Origin: Syntrophomonas palmitatica JCM 14374
GTDB taxonomy: Bacteria > Bacillota > Syntrophomonadia > Syntrophomonadales > Syntrophomonadaceae
DNA length: 64,000 nt
Assembly (NCBI RefSeq): GCF_001311885.1
Contig: NZ_BBCE01000013.1
Span: forward strand, 29,815-93,814
Reading direction: 5' to 3'
The notes under the pieces were generated by a model, which saw only the letters and a program-made list of their open reading frames with translations, ran no database searches and was not told the DNA's origin. Below, in pieces: positions 19,768 to 29,162 of this stretch (the stretch's first letter is position 1; each line of letters begins with the position of its first letter). Both the position numbers and the translations under genes were made by a program.

Positions 19768-19859
19768 GATTGCTTCGCTGTGCTCGCAATGACACAATAA
19801 AAGGTTACCTTCGGGAATAACCTTACTGTCATTGCGAGGAGCGCAGCGACGCGGCAATC
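19768..19859. repeat. Inverted pair of dispersed palindromic repeats
   Basis: One element at 19768-19794 (GATTGCTTCGCT...GCAATGACA) is followed by its inverse at 19828-19859 (GTCATTGCGAGG...GCGGCAATC). Between them is a small hairpin (AAGGTTA/TAACCTT). The same pair occurs at 9736-9828. It lies just past the 3' end of the minus-strand surface operon and may serve as its terminator. Confidence 0.8.
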
Positions 19860-19867
19860 TAATAAGA

Positions 19868-21598
19868 CTAATTTCCTACGCTGCCGTAGTTTTTAGCAAA
19901 TATAGCAATATCCAATAAATCGATCCTGGCGTCACCGTTCAGATCCCCTGCTTTCATAGATAGCGGCGGAGCACTGACCGCGCTTGTGGATACCGTAATA
20001 CCGCTGCAAGTCGATCTCAGGAAGCCTTTATGGGTTACTACCACCTGGTAAGTTCCGGGCGGCACGTTGGCAAACTGGTAGTTCCCGCTGGCATCAGTGA
20101 AGACCTGCATGGCGGCGGCGCCCGTCGATGAGTTCACCAGGGACACATTGACACCGGAGTCATAACCGTTTTCCAGCTGAACCAGTCCGGATACTGATAT
20201 ACCGTTGTTTACGACCGGGGCCGTCAAGTAAACCTGACCGGCAGTAACCCTCGCGGCAGCCGTTGCGCCCGGGAACAACATTGGCATGGCGGTTTCTACA
20301 ACACCTTGACCGCATATATCCATTCTGAGCGGACCTACCGGCACGTTTTGATCTACAGTAACTTTAATATTGCTGAAGGTTATGGTACTGGGCTGAGTAC
20401 TGGAGTACTGGAGCGCAATCGAGTAACCCCAGCGTCCAGCGTTATAATATCTAGATATAGATGAAGGATTAATAACTAAATCACCGGCGGTTACCTGAAC
20501 CGTAGGGAATGAAGGGGTCACACCCGATGGAAACTGTATTAAAAGGGTATTAGAAGCAGTTGACATCGAAATGGCCCCCGGCATATTCTCGGTAATCGTA
20601 ATGTTGGGCAGAGCTTGGTCCTGTATCCCGCATATTATTGTGGAAGGTTCAAAACCTGGTTCCAGGGCGGCCGTTACCGGAGCGATAACGGCGGCTGCCT
20701 TAACCACACCGGAGGCGCCGGCGCTGCCGCTGACGGTGATATTCAAATCGCCTCTAAAATCAGCTGATAAATCAATCGTACCCCTTCTGAAAATAAAAGC
20801 CGAAGCAGAGGTCGAGGGACAAGCAACCACAGCCTGGTATATATTGGGGTGATTACTCATAATAACTCCATTTGGCAATAAGGCATTGCCGCTTGATGTA
20901 TAAATTGAAGGCACGGTATTCCAGTAAGCCCCTTCCGGCAAAATGAAATTTATGGTTCCGCCGGCTGCTAACTGTCCGGCGCTGTCCTCATTGATGGTAA
21001 TATCCCCTATAGTCTGGTTCATTTTCCCGGCCATGATGGTGGGATAACTGCTGGATGTTGCATGAATGGCAGGATTGACTACATTTACCGGGGCGGTATA
21101 AGCGCCCACCTTCAATGTGGTTACAGAAACGTTGGAAACGCCGCCCACCTGGCAGATAACATCACCCGATAGAGCCGCTAACTGGTCTGTCACTAATATA
21201 TCTGCCGTCACATTAACCGTGTTAGCGTTTGAGGAAGGAAAATCAGGAGTAAATGCCATAGTTCGTCCGTAATTCAACACCGTACATGAAACGGTCTGCG
21301 CGTCATAAACACTGTTAGCGACTGCAGTTCCCCACCCAAAACCGTTGGGAAGCGTCAAGGTCACACCTGGGGTGTTTGGAAGCAGGGAACCGGCTTCGCC
21401 TTCTGTTAATGTAATATTCACCGGGCCGCCGCCAATCGAAAATGATGCGGGACAGGGACAGCTAACATCCACTATATTACCGCTCGGAGGGGCACTGCCG
21501 CCACCCGAACCTGAACCATCATCAAATGCCATTGCTGGCGCCGCAAAAACGAGCAGGGCCACAAAAATTAAACCGATTAATAATTGCTTTTTCTTCAC
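19868..21598 (-). CDS. Secreted repeat protein with C-terminal dockerin-type module
   Basis: A 576-residue protein with a signal peptide (MKKKQLLIGLIFVALLVFAA, cleavage near AMA-F). Three related beta-rich modules are recognisable by I-T-E-x-x-x-G...LxxPxG patterns (residues about 60-95, 190-235 and 335-370). Next comes a carboxypeptidase-regulatory-like fold (SGNYQFANVPPGTYQVVV, about 505-522). The C-terminus is a single dockerin-like calcium repeat, GDLNGDARIDLLDIAIFAKN. Normal dockerins have two such repeats. It starts 21 nt after a gene whose product carries two cohesin-like domains, so the two products probably bind each other. GTG 21598 follows GGGGAGG. Confidence 0.82.
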   Translation of the reverse strand: MKKKQLLIGLIFVALLVFAAPAMAFDDGSGSGGGSAPPSGNIVDVSCPCPASFSIGGGPVNITLTEGEAGSLLPNTPGVTLTLPNGFGWGTAVANSVYDAQTVSCTVLNYGRTMAFTPDFPSSNANTVNVTADILVTDQLAALSGDVICQVGGVSNVSVTTLKVGAYTAPVNVVNPAIHATSSSYPTIMAGKMNQTIGDITINEDSAGQLAAGGTINFILPEGAYWNTVPSIYTSSGNALLPNGVIMSNHPNIYQAVVACPSTSASAFIFRRGTIDLSADFRGDLNITVSGSAGASGVVKAAAVIAPVTAALEPGFEPSTIICGIQDQALPNITITENMPGAISMSTASNTLLIQFPSGVTPSFPTVQVTAGDLVINPSSISRYYNAGRWGYSIALQYSSTQPSTITFSNIKVTVDQNVPVGPLRMDICGQGVVETAMPMLFPGATAAARVTAGQVYLTAPVVNNGISVSGLVQLENGYDSGVNVSLVNSSTGAAAMQVFTDASGNYQFANVPPGTYQVVVTHKGFLRSTCSGITVSTSAVSAPPLSMKAGDLNGDARIDLLDIAIFAKNYGSVGN

Positions 21599-21619
21599 TA
21601 TTAAGACCTCCCCAGTAGA

Positions 21620-24127
21620 TTAAAAAGTAATACTTGAATTAACCGCGTTAACACTGGTGTAATTAAGCTGGCTGTCGCATAACCGGGCATTGGCAAAACT
21701 CAGTAAGCTGGTGCCCGGAGATAGTACACGGAAACTTATTGAGCCCAGGGTGACCTCCCCGCTAAGACCCGCTGAGTTCCCCTGGCGGGTCAAGACCAGG
21801 GTGACGGTGCCGTTGGCGTTATCCGCGGAGGAAACGGCCACAATGGGAAACTGGCTGGTATTGGCGGCAACGCTCAATGCTTCCAGTTTGTTCTTGTCAA
21901 ATGAGATAGTCACATCGGCTCCGTACAGGTCGCTGGTATAAGACGCTTTAACCGGAATACTGAACTGGCTGCCAGACACACCGGAGGTATCCAGCCATAT
22001 CCGGTTGGTTCCGCTGCCCCCCGTAACACTCGCGGAAACATTAACCGAAGTGTTAATAAGGACAGGGGTTAGCGTTGAAGGAGTGCTGTTACAAAGGCTG
22101 CCTTCCAAAAAGGTGAGATTGCTCATCCCGTTACCAATAACCCTGAAGGTTATGGTGCCGGCTTGGACATTGCCGCTGGCTCCGGCCGTGCTGCCTTGCT
22201 TGCTGGCAATCAGGCGAACGGTGCCGGCGCTGTTATCCGCATCGTTGGCGATAACCAGCGGAAAGGCGGAAGTATTGGCCTGCACGGATACCGCTTGCAG
22301 GTACTGGTTATTAAAAGATATTTTAAAGCTGACAGCATATATATCAGCAGCATTGTACAGTACAACCGGCAGAGAGAAGATGCTCCCGGTGACAGTACTG
22401 GTATCTATGGTCATAGTATTAGCTTGATATGAGGCGGCGCCGCCGCCGCCGCCACCGCCGGCTGGCGCTGTAACGGCAGGCGGGGTGACAACCGGTGTAT
22501 TAGGGACAGAGTTCATTAAGGTTGCTACTGGAACACCGGTGGCTTGCGACAGCGACTGCACAACGACATGCACAACATTTACTGTTGTTGCCTGCTGCGG
22601 CTGATTAACATTATTCTGCTGAACTGGTGTTACCGGCTGGTCGACTGGTATCTCGGGTGACTGGATGGCCGGGGCCAGTGAAGGCGGCAGGTTGTTCTGT
22701 ATTTCCTGAGCGCGTTCGATTACCCAGTTTGCCACAACCGCCCAGGCCTGTTGCTCAGCCTGGGAAAACGCGGCTGGAGCTGCGGGTGGCGCGCCGCTGG
22801 CCGCTACCACGGTTGACTGACCGGTGCTTACGGGTACGGTTTGGCCGCCGGAGATAACCTCAGCGTTGCCGATAATTACGGATGTGCTGCTCTCTCCGCT
22901 GGGAGAGACGAAGTTTCCCCAGAAAGTACCCCGGATGGCGGCCACCCCCCAGGGCATATCGACCTTTACCCTAACCTTTTTAGTCTCGGCGGTCTTATAC
23001 CAGGGCGGGGACTGGTCATTAGCAGCCAGGAGCATAAGCCCCCCATCCTTTAAAGCGGTCAATTTCCTGAAATTTTCGATTATACGGCCGGTTTTCTTTT
23101 GGTTGCTTCCCGGCTGAGTTTCCGCATCGTATTTGCTGGCCAGTGCGCCGAAAATTCTGCCCTTCTTCAGGCTGATTTCCAGCTGGTCAACAGCCACGCC
23201 GGATGAGCCATCTTTTCTCATATAATTAAAGCCAATCGCCTTATCGATCCGGATTTCCGTATTGGCCTCCAATTGGATACCGCTGCCATCGTCAAAAGTA
23301 ATCTCGGCTTGACTGTTGTCGCCTGTATTAATTTTAACCCCTGCTTGTACCCGGGTCTCACCTGTGACTTTATTGGCAATTCCGCTGCTGCCGGTGATAA
23401 TCGCTTCCCCTTTTTTAACTACCAGTTTGCCGGAAAGAGCGGTGTTGCGCAAGGCAGGGCTAACGGTATACATGAAACCAAGACTGCGGGCCATGTCGCC
23501 GCGGCGAAATTCCCGGTCGGGGTTAAAGAGTTTATCGGGGGACAGTGTTACCAGGCCCGCGTCAACAGCCGTCACTACCTGACGGTAGGCCCAGTGATTC
23601 TGGTTTACGTCGCCGATGGTCATCTTTTCGTCAGAAAGGGCTCCTCCGGATAGGTTCATCAAAAGGGTTACGGCTTCGGCTCTGGTAAGAATGCCCTCAG
23701 GTTTGAATGTACCGCCGGGATAGCCTTTGAGCAGCCCGTTTTTAGCCGCGGCCTCTATAGCACCAAAGGCCCAGTAATCAGCGGGCACATCACTAAAGGC
23801 CGGGGTTTTGGCCTTAATCTCCGGTAATCCTTTGACTACAGCCAGTATTTTGGCGGTCTGGGCACGGGTTATATTCTCAGCCGGACGGAAACTGCCGTCG
23901 GGGAACCCTTTAAATATGCCTTTTTCAGCCATATACCTGACAGAAGGATAAAGCGGGCTTTCCGAAGCAACATCGCTAAAAGAGATTTTATGATTTGGCA
24001 TAGTCTTATCGTCAGCGCCTGGAATAACTGATGCTGCCTGTACAGGAATAATACCGGCTAATAAAATCGTAATTAACAAGCTGGATAGAAGTATTGTCTT
24101 AATATGTTTCCTACGGTAGACAAACAT
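21620..24127 (-). CDS. SLH-anchored FecR/cohesin surface protein (scaffoldin-like)
   Basis: An 835-residue protein with a signal peptide, then three SLH repeats (residues about 48-95, 108-155 and 168-215) for binding secondary cell-wall polymer. A FecR-type domain follows (about 240-435; KVTGETRVQAGVKINTGD). After a Q/P/V-rich and glycine linker come two homologous C-terminal domains (about 565-700 and 705-835). Each has the cohesin-like pattern FSLPV/FSIPV...VSFKISFNN/VTISFDKNK...GTITFRV/GSISFRV. The two repeats align throughout. This resembles a small anchoring scaffoldin. No glycoside hydrolases are nearby. ATG 24127 has an AGGTGTGA site. Confidence 0.85.
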   Translation of the reverse strand: MFVYRRKHIKTILLSSLLITILLAGIIPVQAASVIPGADDKTMPNHKISFSDVASESPLYPSVRYMAEKGIFKGFPDGSFRPAENITRAQTAKILAVVKGLPEIKAKTPAFSDVPADYWAFGAIEAAAKNGLLKGYPGGTFKPEGILTRAEAVTLLMNLSGGALSDEKMTIGDVNQNHWAYRQVVTAVDAGLVTLSPDKLFNPDREFRRGDMARSLGFMYTVSPALRNTALSGKLVVKKGEAIITGSSGIANKVTGETRVQAGVKINTGDNSQAEITFDDGSGIQLEANTEIRIDKAIGFNYMRKDGSSGVAVDQLEISLKKGRIFGALASKYDAETQPGSNQKKTGRIIENFRKLTALKDGGLMLLAANDQSPPWYKTAETKKVRVKVDMPWGVAAIRGTFWGNFVSPSGESSTSVIIGNAEVISGGQTVPVSTGQSTVVAASGAPPAAPAAFSQAEQQAWAVVANWVIERAQEIQNNLPPSLAPAIQSPEIPVDQPVTPVQQNNVNQPQQATTVNVVHVVVQSLSQATGVPVATLMNSVPNTPVVTPPAVTAPAGGGGGGGAASYQANTMTIDTSTVTGSIFSLPVVLYNAADIYAVSFKISFNNQYLQAVSVQANTSAFPLVIANDADNSAGTVRLIASKQGSTAGASGNVQAGTITFRVIGNGMSNLTFLEGSLCNSTPSTLTPVLINTSVNVSASVTGGSGTNRIWLDTSGVSGSQFSIPVKASYTSDLYGADVTISFDKNKLEALSVAANTSQFPIVAVSSADNANGTVTLVLTRQGNSAGLSGEVTLGSISFRVLSPGTSLLSFANARLCDSQLNYTSVNAVNSSITF

Positions 24128-24456
24128 GAAATATCACACCTATCAAAATATTATGTCTATCAAATCCCATACTTCCTTAGCGCGTTCACGAATATTTATT
24201 AAACATAACCCAACCCCCCATTACAGCGGAAATAGAATAGTAGTCAGCAGGTACATGCCAAAACGGCTTGGCAAGCCGCTGAAACTTTCTGACAAACCTC
24301 CCGTGGCTGCAGGCCGCAAACCATATACGAAAATAGTCACATACGGGATGGGGTACAAGATAAGACCCTGGGAATTTGTGGCTGTTTCCTCATAAATTCC
24401 GATTAATATTTCTATATTTTTTTAATAAATCCTTTTCTCTTGTGAAATATCCATAA
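24128..24456 (-). other. Structured leader upstream of the surface operon
   Basis: About 330 bp precede the SLH-cohesin gene with no convincing gene. Read on the minus strand, a compact structured segment spans about 24243-24330. It has an outer pair GTCAG/CTGAC, an inner perfect hairpin CGGCTT-GCC-AAGCCG (24264-24278) and GC-rich flanks. It could be a 5'-UTR regulatory RNA. I could not match it to cyclic-di-GMP or other riboswitch consensus sequences. Confidence 0.4.
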
Positions 24457-24552
24457 TGAGACAATAATGCAACCGGCGGTTCAGCACAGGAATTTAGGTC
24501 CAACCGCGGCGGTTCTAAGGCGGGTGTTTTCAATTCGCACATGTCTTAGCCA
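24457..24552 (+). pseudogene. Degenerate tRNA-Sec-like sequence
   Basis: The last 42 nt (24511-24552) align without gaps to the 3' end of selC with 32 of 42 identical, including GCC-A at the end and T loop TTCAATT. The first 7 nt (TGAGACA) pair with TGTCTTA at the 3' end, keeping an acceptor stem. The anticodon position reads TTA instead of TCA and the anticodon stem is broken. Total size 96 nt against 99 nt for selC. No good promoter is seen. It is likely a decayed duplicate, with a small chance of an unusual tRNA. Confidence 0.6.
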
Positions 24553-24697
24553 AATAAAGAATACTAAACGCCTGCGACCAATCGGACAGGTTTAAAATAC
24601 GGCGGATGGCGAGGAACAGCTTTACTGATGTGTGCAGAAGAAGTGATAATCGGATTGCGAATGCCAGCACATCGGGAAAAATTACTCTGGTATGATA

Positions 24698-25981
24698 TTA
24701 ACGTATTGCGTTACATAATTCCTTGAGGAGCGCCCGGGTTTCCGCAGTAGCGATGCCGGTTACCTCCAGCATTTGAGCAGCTTGAAACTCTGCCACCGCG
24801 TCTCTGGTTTGTGGGTCGTACACTTTGCCTGCCGGGCATTTATAGCCCAGGGCGATAAGCTGGTGCTTCATTTCCAGGACATCATCACCGCTGAAACCTT
24901 CCTTCAAAAAGGATATTTCAAAGGATTGAGCCATGGACTTCAAATGCTGCAATCTGGCCTCAATATTCTTCGCCGTGATTCTATATTCCCCCGTCTGCAG
25001 CCCGTCACATATCAAATCTCCGCCCGGGGGCGCGTAATGCACCCGGTCCTTATAATTATCCAGGTTGTCGACAAAGCCTTCCAGGTCGCTGAACATATGG
25101 ATCTCAACGTTGTTATATCGCAAAAGGGTCAGCATGATATCTTTATGGATGGCTAAATAATCATCGACCGTACCCTCGCGGCAGAGGTCATAGGTATTCA
25201 AAATGCTGATACAGGGGATAAAAAACACGAATCTGATGTCAGGATTATCTTCCAGGAAGGGTATGATATGCTCTGCAACCGTTTTCTTGGCTTTAGTGCG
25301 GTAGTCAGCCACAGAACCCTTGTCAGCCACCTGGTTATGACGGACATAGAGACTGCGGGCAACGGCCAGGGTGCTGTATTTACTGGTGCTCTGGCTTCGG
25401 TCAACCTCAAACACCGGTATCGCGGATGTCTTATCCCGCTTCGCATCGCTGCCGGGCTTAAATTGCTCCCCTAACCGGCGCAATAGTATATATGCGCTCA
25501 TTGATGTTACGTCTTTATTCAGGACATATTTAACATCATCAAAGGGGTTAGAGTTATAGAGATACAAGGGGATGTCGCCTTCATACTCCATATGCAGATG
25601 GGGGAAGTTCAGCTCGTAATAGATGGTCTGCAGATGGTTTCGCTGCAGAGATTCCCGCAGGAACAGGCTGTAGATATTGGGCCGACCCGCAGATTTATTC
25701 AGCGCGATAACCTTGCGTCCGGATTGTTGGCTAAGCTTATGACTGGAAATAAAGTTCGACAATGACGAACCGACCAGCACCGCCTTGGCGGGAGTGTTTT
25801 TGGCTCGGCCGATAAGCCAGTACATGGCGTATTCCTGGGTATATTTATAGTAAGGCTCCATTCCGGTCAAGGGTGAGTGATACTGCATAAACGGATCAAC
25901 CATAATATTCAGCGCCATTAATACCAGCAGGCATACAGCTGCCGCCCCCAGGACAAAAGTGACCCATTTCTGCTTGTTCAA
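24698..25981 (-). CDS. SGNH-like acyltransferase partner with peptidoglycan-binding domain
   Basis: A 427-residue protein with an N-terminal membrane anchor (residues about 8-27). It has a GSSLSN motif near residue 72 resembling the nucleophile block of AlgJ/DltD-type SGNH proteins. The C-terminal module (about 365-422; GDDVLEMKHQLIALGY...VAEFQ) matches PG_binding_1. It lies 13 nt after an MBOAT gene, the usual partner in envelope polysaccharide or teichoic acid O-acylation. Fusion to a wall-binding module suggests action at peptidoglycan or a wall polymer. The substrate is unknown. Confidence 0.75.
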   Translation of the reverse strand: MNKQKWVTFVLGAAAVCLLVLMALNIMVDPFMQYHSPLTGMEPYYKYTQEYAMYWLIGRAKNTPAKAVLVGSSLSNFISSHKLSQQSGRKVIALNKSAGRPNIYSLFLRESLQRNHLQTIYYELNFPHLHMEYEGDIPLYLYNSNPFDDVKYVLNKDVTSMSAYILLRRLGEQFKPGSDAKRDKTSAIPVFEVDRSQSTSKYSTLAVARSLYVRHNQVADKGSVADYRTKAKKTVAEHIIPFLEDNPDIRFVFFIPCISILNTYDLCREGTVDDYLAIHKDIMLTLLRYNNVEIHMFSDLEGFVDNLDNYKDRVHYAPPGGDLICDGLQTGEYRITAKNIEARLQHLKSMAQSFEISFLKEGFSGDDVLEMKHQLIALGYKCPAGKVYDPQTRDAVAEFQAAQMLEVTGIATAETRALLKELCNAIR

Positions 25982-25994
25982 AACACCACACCCC

Positions 25995-27453
25995 CTAAAA
26001 TGCCTGATAAATGAAGGATGTAATCGACGACATAGATAGTATGGAACACACCAGAAGAACCGCGGTTAACATGCCATTGAGCAACGTGGGTTTAAACTCG
26101 ATCTCATGCAGGTTCTTAAACAAAAGGAGGATGATAAAGGTGAACGCCAAAAACAACAGCATATCAAGCCCAATGGCCCATGAACCGGAGGGAGCCGAAT
26201 AAAACAACCGTTTTAGCCAGGTGATTACCGGCAGCTCAAAACATTTCAGCAAGCTATGCGAAACGGCCAGGGATTTTAACTCCGCCATCTTTTTAATCAG
26301 AACAAAACCCTGGGTGATAGTATCCGCCCGGAAAAACACCCAGGCAAGGTTGACAAATAAAAAGGTTATAAACCATTGCAAAACCGTATGCAGCTTATTC
26401 CAGGCGGGGGCAAACCTTCTGTGCAAGACACTGGCCAGGCCATGCAGGAATCCCCACAGCACAAAGGTCCAGTTGGCTCCGTGCCATAAGCCGCTGATCA
26501 GGAAAACGATCATGATATTTGCATAGGTACGAAAGGGCCCCTGGCGGTTGCCGCCCAGAGGGATATAGACATATTTGGTTAGGAACCGGGTTAAGGTAAT
26601 ATGCCATCTTTTCCAGAAATCCTGGATGGACCGGGCTTTATACGGCGAATTAAAGTTGATCGGCAGCTTGATGTTGAACATTAATCCGATACCTATCGCC
26701 ATATCAGTATAACTGCTGAAGTCAAAATAAATCTGTAAGGTATAGGACAGCATCACAATAAACGCATCCAGAGAAGTCAACGTACTAACCGATCCATAGC
26801 CCCAGGTCACCGCCTGGGCAAAAACATCGGCAATAAAGATCTTTTTAGCCAGGCCGATGGTAAACATCAAGATACCATATGCAAAATTATCGTAATTTAT
26901 ACTGTGATTTTTTCTTTCGTTAAGCTGGGGGATGATTTCGTGATGCAAAACGATAGGCCCGGCGATTAAGCGCGGGAAAAAGGCCGCAAAAACGGCATAG
27001 TCGAGAAAACTGTAACCCTCGGTTTCCCCCCGGTATGAATCAACCGCGTAAGCTATCTGCTGAAAGGTCAGGAAGCTGATACCCAATGGCAGGATAATGT
27101 TTTTCATGGCCAAAGAAGATCGCAACAGCACATTTATATTTTCGATAAAAAAATTGTAGTATTTAAAATAAAACAGTATCAGCAGGTTTAAAGCAATGAC
27201 AATAAAGAGCAGCCGCTTTTTTGGGGAACGGTTCGCCCGGAGTCCAGCAGCAGCCTGGAAAAAAGTAGTTCAGGAATATGCTGGCGCCAATGATATAGAG
27301 ATAACTGAGGTTTAAATACGAATAAAAAACCAGGGACATAACCAGGAGCAGGGCTTTGGCCAGCGGAGTCCATCCCCGTTTATTTAACTGATAATAAGCG
27401 GTTAATGTGAATGGCAAAAACGCCAGGATAAAAATATACGAGTTGAACTGCAA
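25995..27453 (-). CDS. MBOAT-family O-acyltransferase (AlgI/DltB-like, twice frameshifted)
   Basis: This polytopic protein has the MBOAT hallmarks QDFWKRWHITLTRFL and LISGLWHGANWTFVLWG (catalytic His), and LPLGISFLTFQQIAYAVD. Such proteins pass acyl groups across the membrane to an SGNH partner. TTG 27453 is chosen from GAGGGT 6 nt upstream. Two breaks near the N-terminus need one base each: the T6 or adjacent CC at about 27257-27264, and the CC/GGG run at 27236-27240. Correction links NYFF(S/P)RLLLDS to RANRSPKKRLLFIVIALN and gives 486 residues, the normal size. Confidence 0.88.
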
Positions 27454-27594
27454 TTTTATACCCTCTGCCAAGTGATAATTGTCGCATCCTCGACTATAAT
27501 AGCACATGAATGAGTGTGAAGGGGCGTTTAATTGATCGGCAGGGTTCTTTTTTGCTGAATAAACCTACGCGGCGTATTGCTCTCCGCCCTATTC

Positions 27595-28865
27595 CTATAA
27601 ATAGAAGACCATTAAATAAATCGTGGAAATGACTATCGAGACCAGCATTAAAGGGAAGGCTATTTTCATATAGCCCAAAAAAGACATGGGATAGCCTTCC
27701 CGGGCCGCAATTCCCGAAACAATAACATTGGCCGAAGCCCTATAAGGGTGCCGTTGCCGCCCAGACACGCTCCCAGAGAAAGCGCCCACCATAGAGGCAG
27801 TATATTCATGTGGCCAATAGTACCCATCTCTTTTATCAAGGGGATAAAGGTGGCCACAAAGGGTATGTTGTCGATAAAAGCCGAGGCAATGGCGGAAAGC
27901 CATAGAATCAGCAAAGTAGAAGCCTTTAAATTACCATTGGTTACTGCAACCGCGGCCCGGGCCAGATCCTCAATGATTCCCACCTTTTCCAGAGCTCCCA
28001 CCAGGATAAACAGGCCGATAAAGAAGAACAAGGTGGCCCATTCTACGCCTTGCAAAACATCTTCCGGATCTTCGCGGGTTATAAGCAGTAGAAAGGCGGC
28101 CCCGGTAAGCGCTATCGCGGCCGGTTCCAGACGGAGAGCGGAATGGCTTACAAAACCCAATATTACAAGACCTAAAAGCAGCAGGGACTTATTCATAAGC
28201 GGGCGGTCCTTTATAGCGTCTTCCGGGTTCATATCCATGAGCATGGCCTTATTTTCATCGCTGGTCTGCAGCTGTTGGCCGTAAATCAGCTTTAACAAGA
28301 AAATCGTAACTATAAATATCACGATTACTGCCGGGGTTAGGTTGCAGATGAAATCCATAAAGCTCAGATTGGCGGCACTGGCGATCATAATATTGGGGGG
28401 ATCGCCGATCAAGGTCGCGGTTCCGCCAATATTTGAGGCCATTATTTCCGCGATAAACACAGGAATGGCGTTAATCTCCAAAGCGTCGCATATGGAAATG
28501 GTAACCGGGACAATCAGCAGAACGGTGGTAACATTGTCAAGGAAAGCCGAGGCAATTGCGGTTACGATGCCGAGGGCTATCATGGTTTTAACCGGGTCGC
28601 CGCCAGTTTTATGGGCGGCCTTGATGGCCGTGTATTCAAAAACACCGCTTTTGCGGGTGATGCCGATGATGATCATCATTCCTGTCAAAAGGCCGATGGT
28701 ATCAAAATCAACTTTCCCTATGGCTTCGCTAAAGTCCAGGATACCCAGCACCACCATAAGGGTTGCCCCCGCCAGGGCTATAACCGTACGATGAATTTTT
28801 TCGGAAATGATTACTGCGTAGACTAATAAAAAGAGTACGGCTGAAAACCAGACCTGCCAATTCAT
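27595..28865 (-). CDS. ArsB/NhaD-type ion permease (frameshifted)
   Basis: A 423-residue (corrected) ion-transporter-superfamily membrane protein with about 11 hydrophobic segments. Repeated motifs are SAFLDNVTTVLLIVPV and SAFIDNIPFVATFIPL, with GGTATLIGDPPNIMIASA and the matching GGNGTLIGASANVIVSG. The frame breaks at 27738-27740: restoring one G (ATA GGG GCT TCG GCC) joins the two parts. Substrates in the family include arsenite, Na+/H+ and carboxylates; this one is not determined. Minus strand, separate from the MBOAT operon. Confidence 0.87.
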
Positions 28866-29118
28866 TGCTTCATCCCCGCGCGTAAAAGTAAAAACATAGA
28901 CAGCCCTTTTGTAGATTAACCCGTTGACAAAAGACTCATTCTGAATTATATAGCAAACCTGTCCAAGATGGGTAATTTTCTTAAAGAGTTATCATCTCAA
29001 CGCTGGCACTTAATATTATGTACGGTAACTTATGGCGCGCCTAACGCGAGTTATCACGCCTTGCCTTCCTAGCCTGGCAAGGTGTATAGCTCTTTAATTA
29101 AGCCCTAAAATCAAGGCA
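28866..29118. other. Spacer without a gene
   Basis: About 250 bp between two minus-strand genes. It contains an imperfect hairpin at about 29047-29075 (CCTTGCC/GGCAAGG) whose sequence recalls the 65-bp direct repeat at 9882 and 10080. Nothing coding was found. Confidence 0.5.
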
Positions 29119-29151
29119 TAAAAAACCGGGGTCATTTAAGACCCCGGTTTT
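29119..29151 (-). terminator. Terminator of the carbonic anhydrase gene
   Basis: AAAACCGGGGTC-ATTTAA-GACCCCGGTTTT is a perfect stem with A/T tails on both sides. It ends the minus-strand gene at 29163 and could work in both directions. Confidence 0.85.
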
Positions 29152-29162
29152 AATGCTTGAGT

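Noticed and set aside
19554..19832. Minus-strand frames over selC
   Set aside because: They are antisense readings of the tRNA gene and adjacent repeats, including the familiar tRNA-derived pattern RVRIEHTHRG.
24243..24330. Cyclic di-GMP (GEMM) riboswitch
   Set aside because: The GCCACGGG segment looked suggestive, but the conserved GGCAAACC and GACGCAAAGC elements are absent.
24126..24395. 89-residue plus-strand frame upstream of the SLH gene
   Set aside because: It covers the structured leader of the divergent surface operon, has no ribosome binding site and protein-unlike composition.
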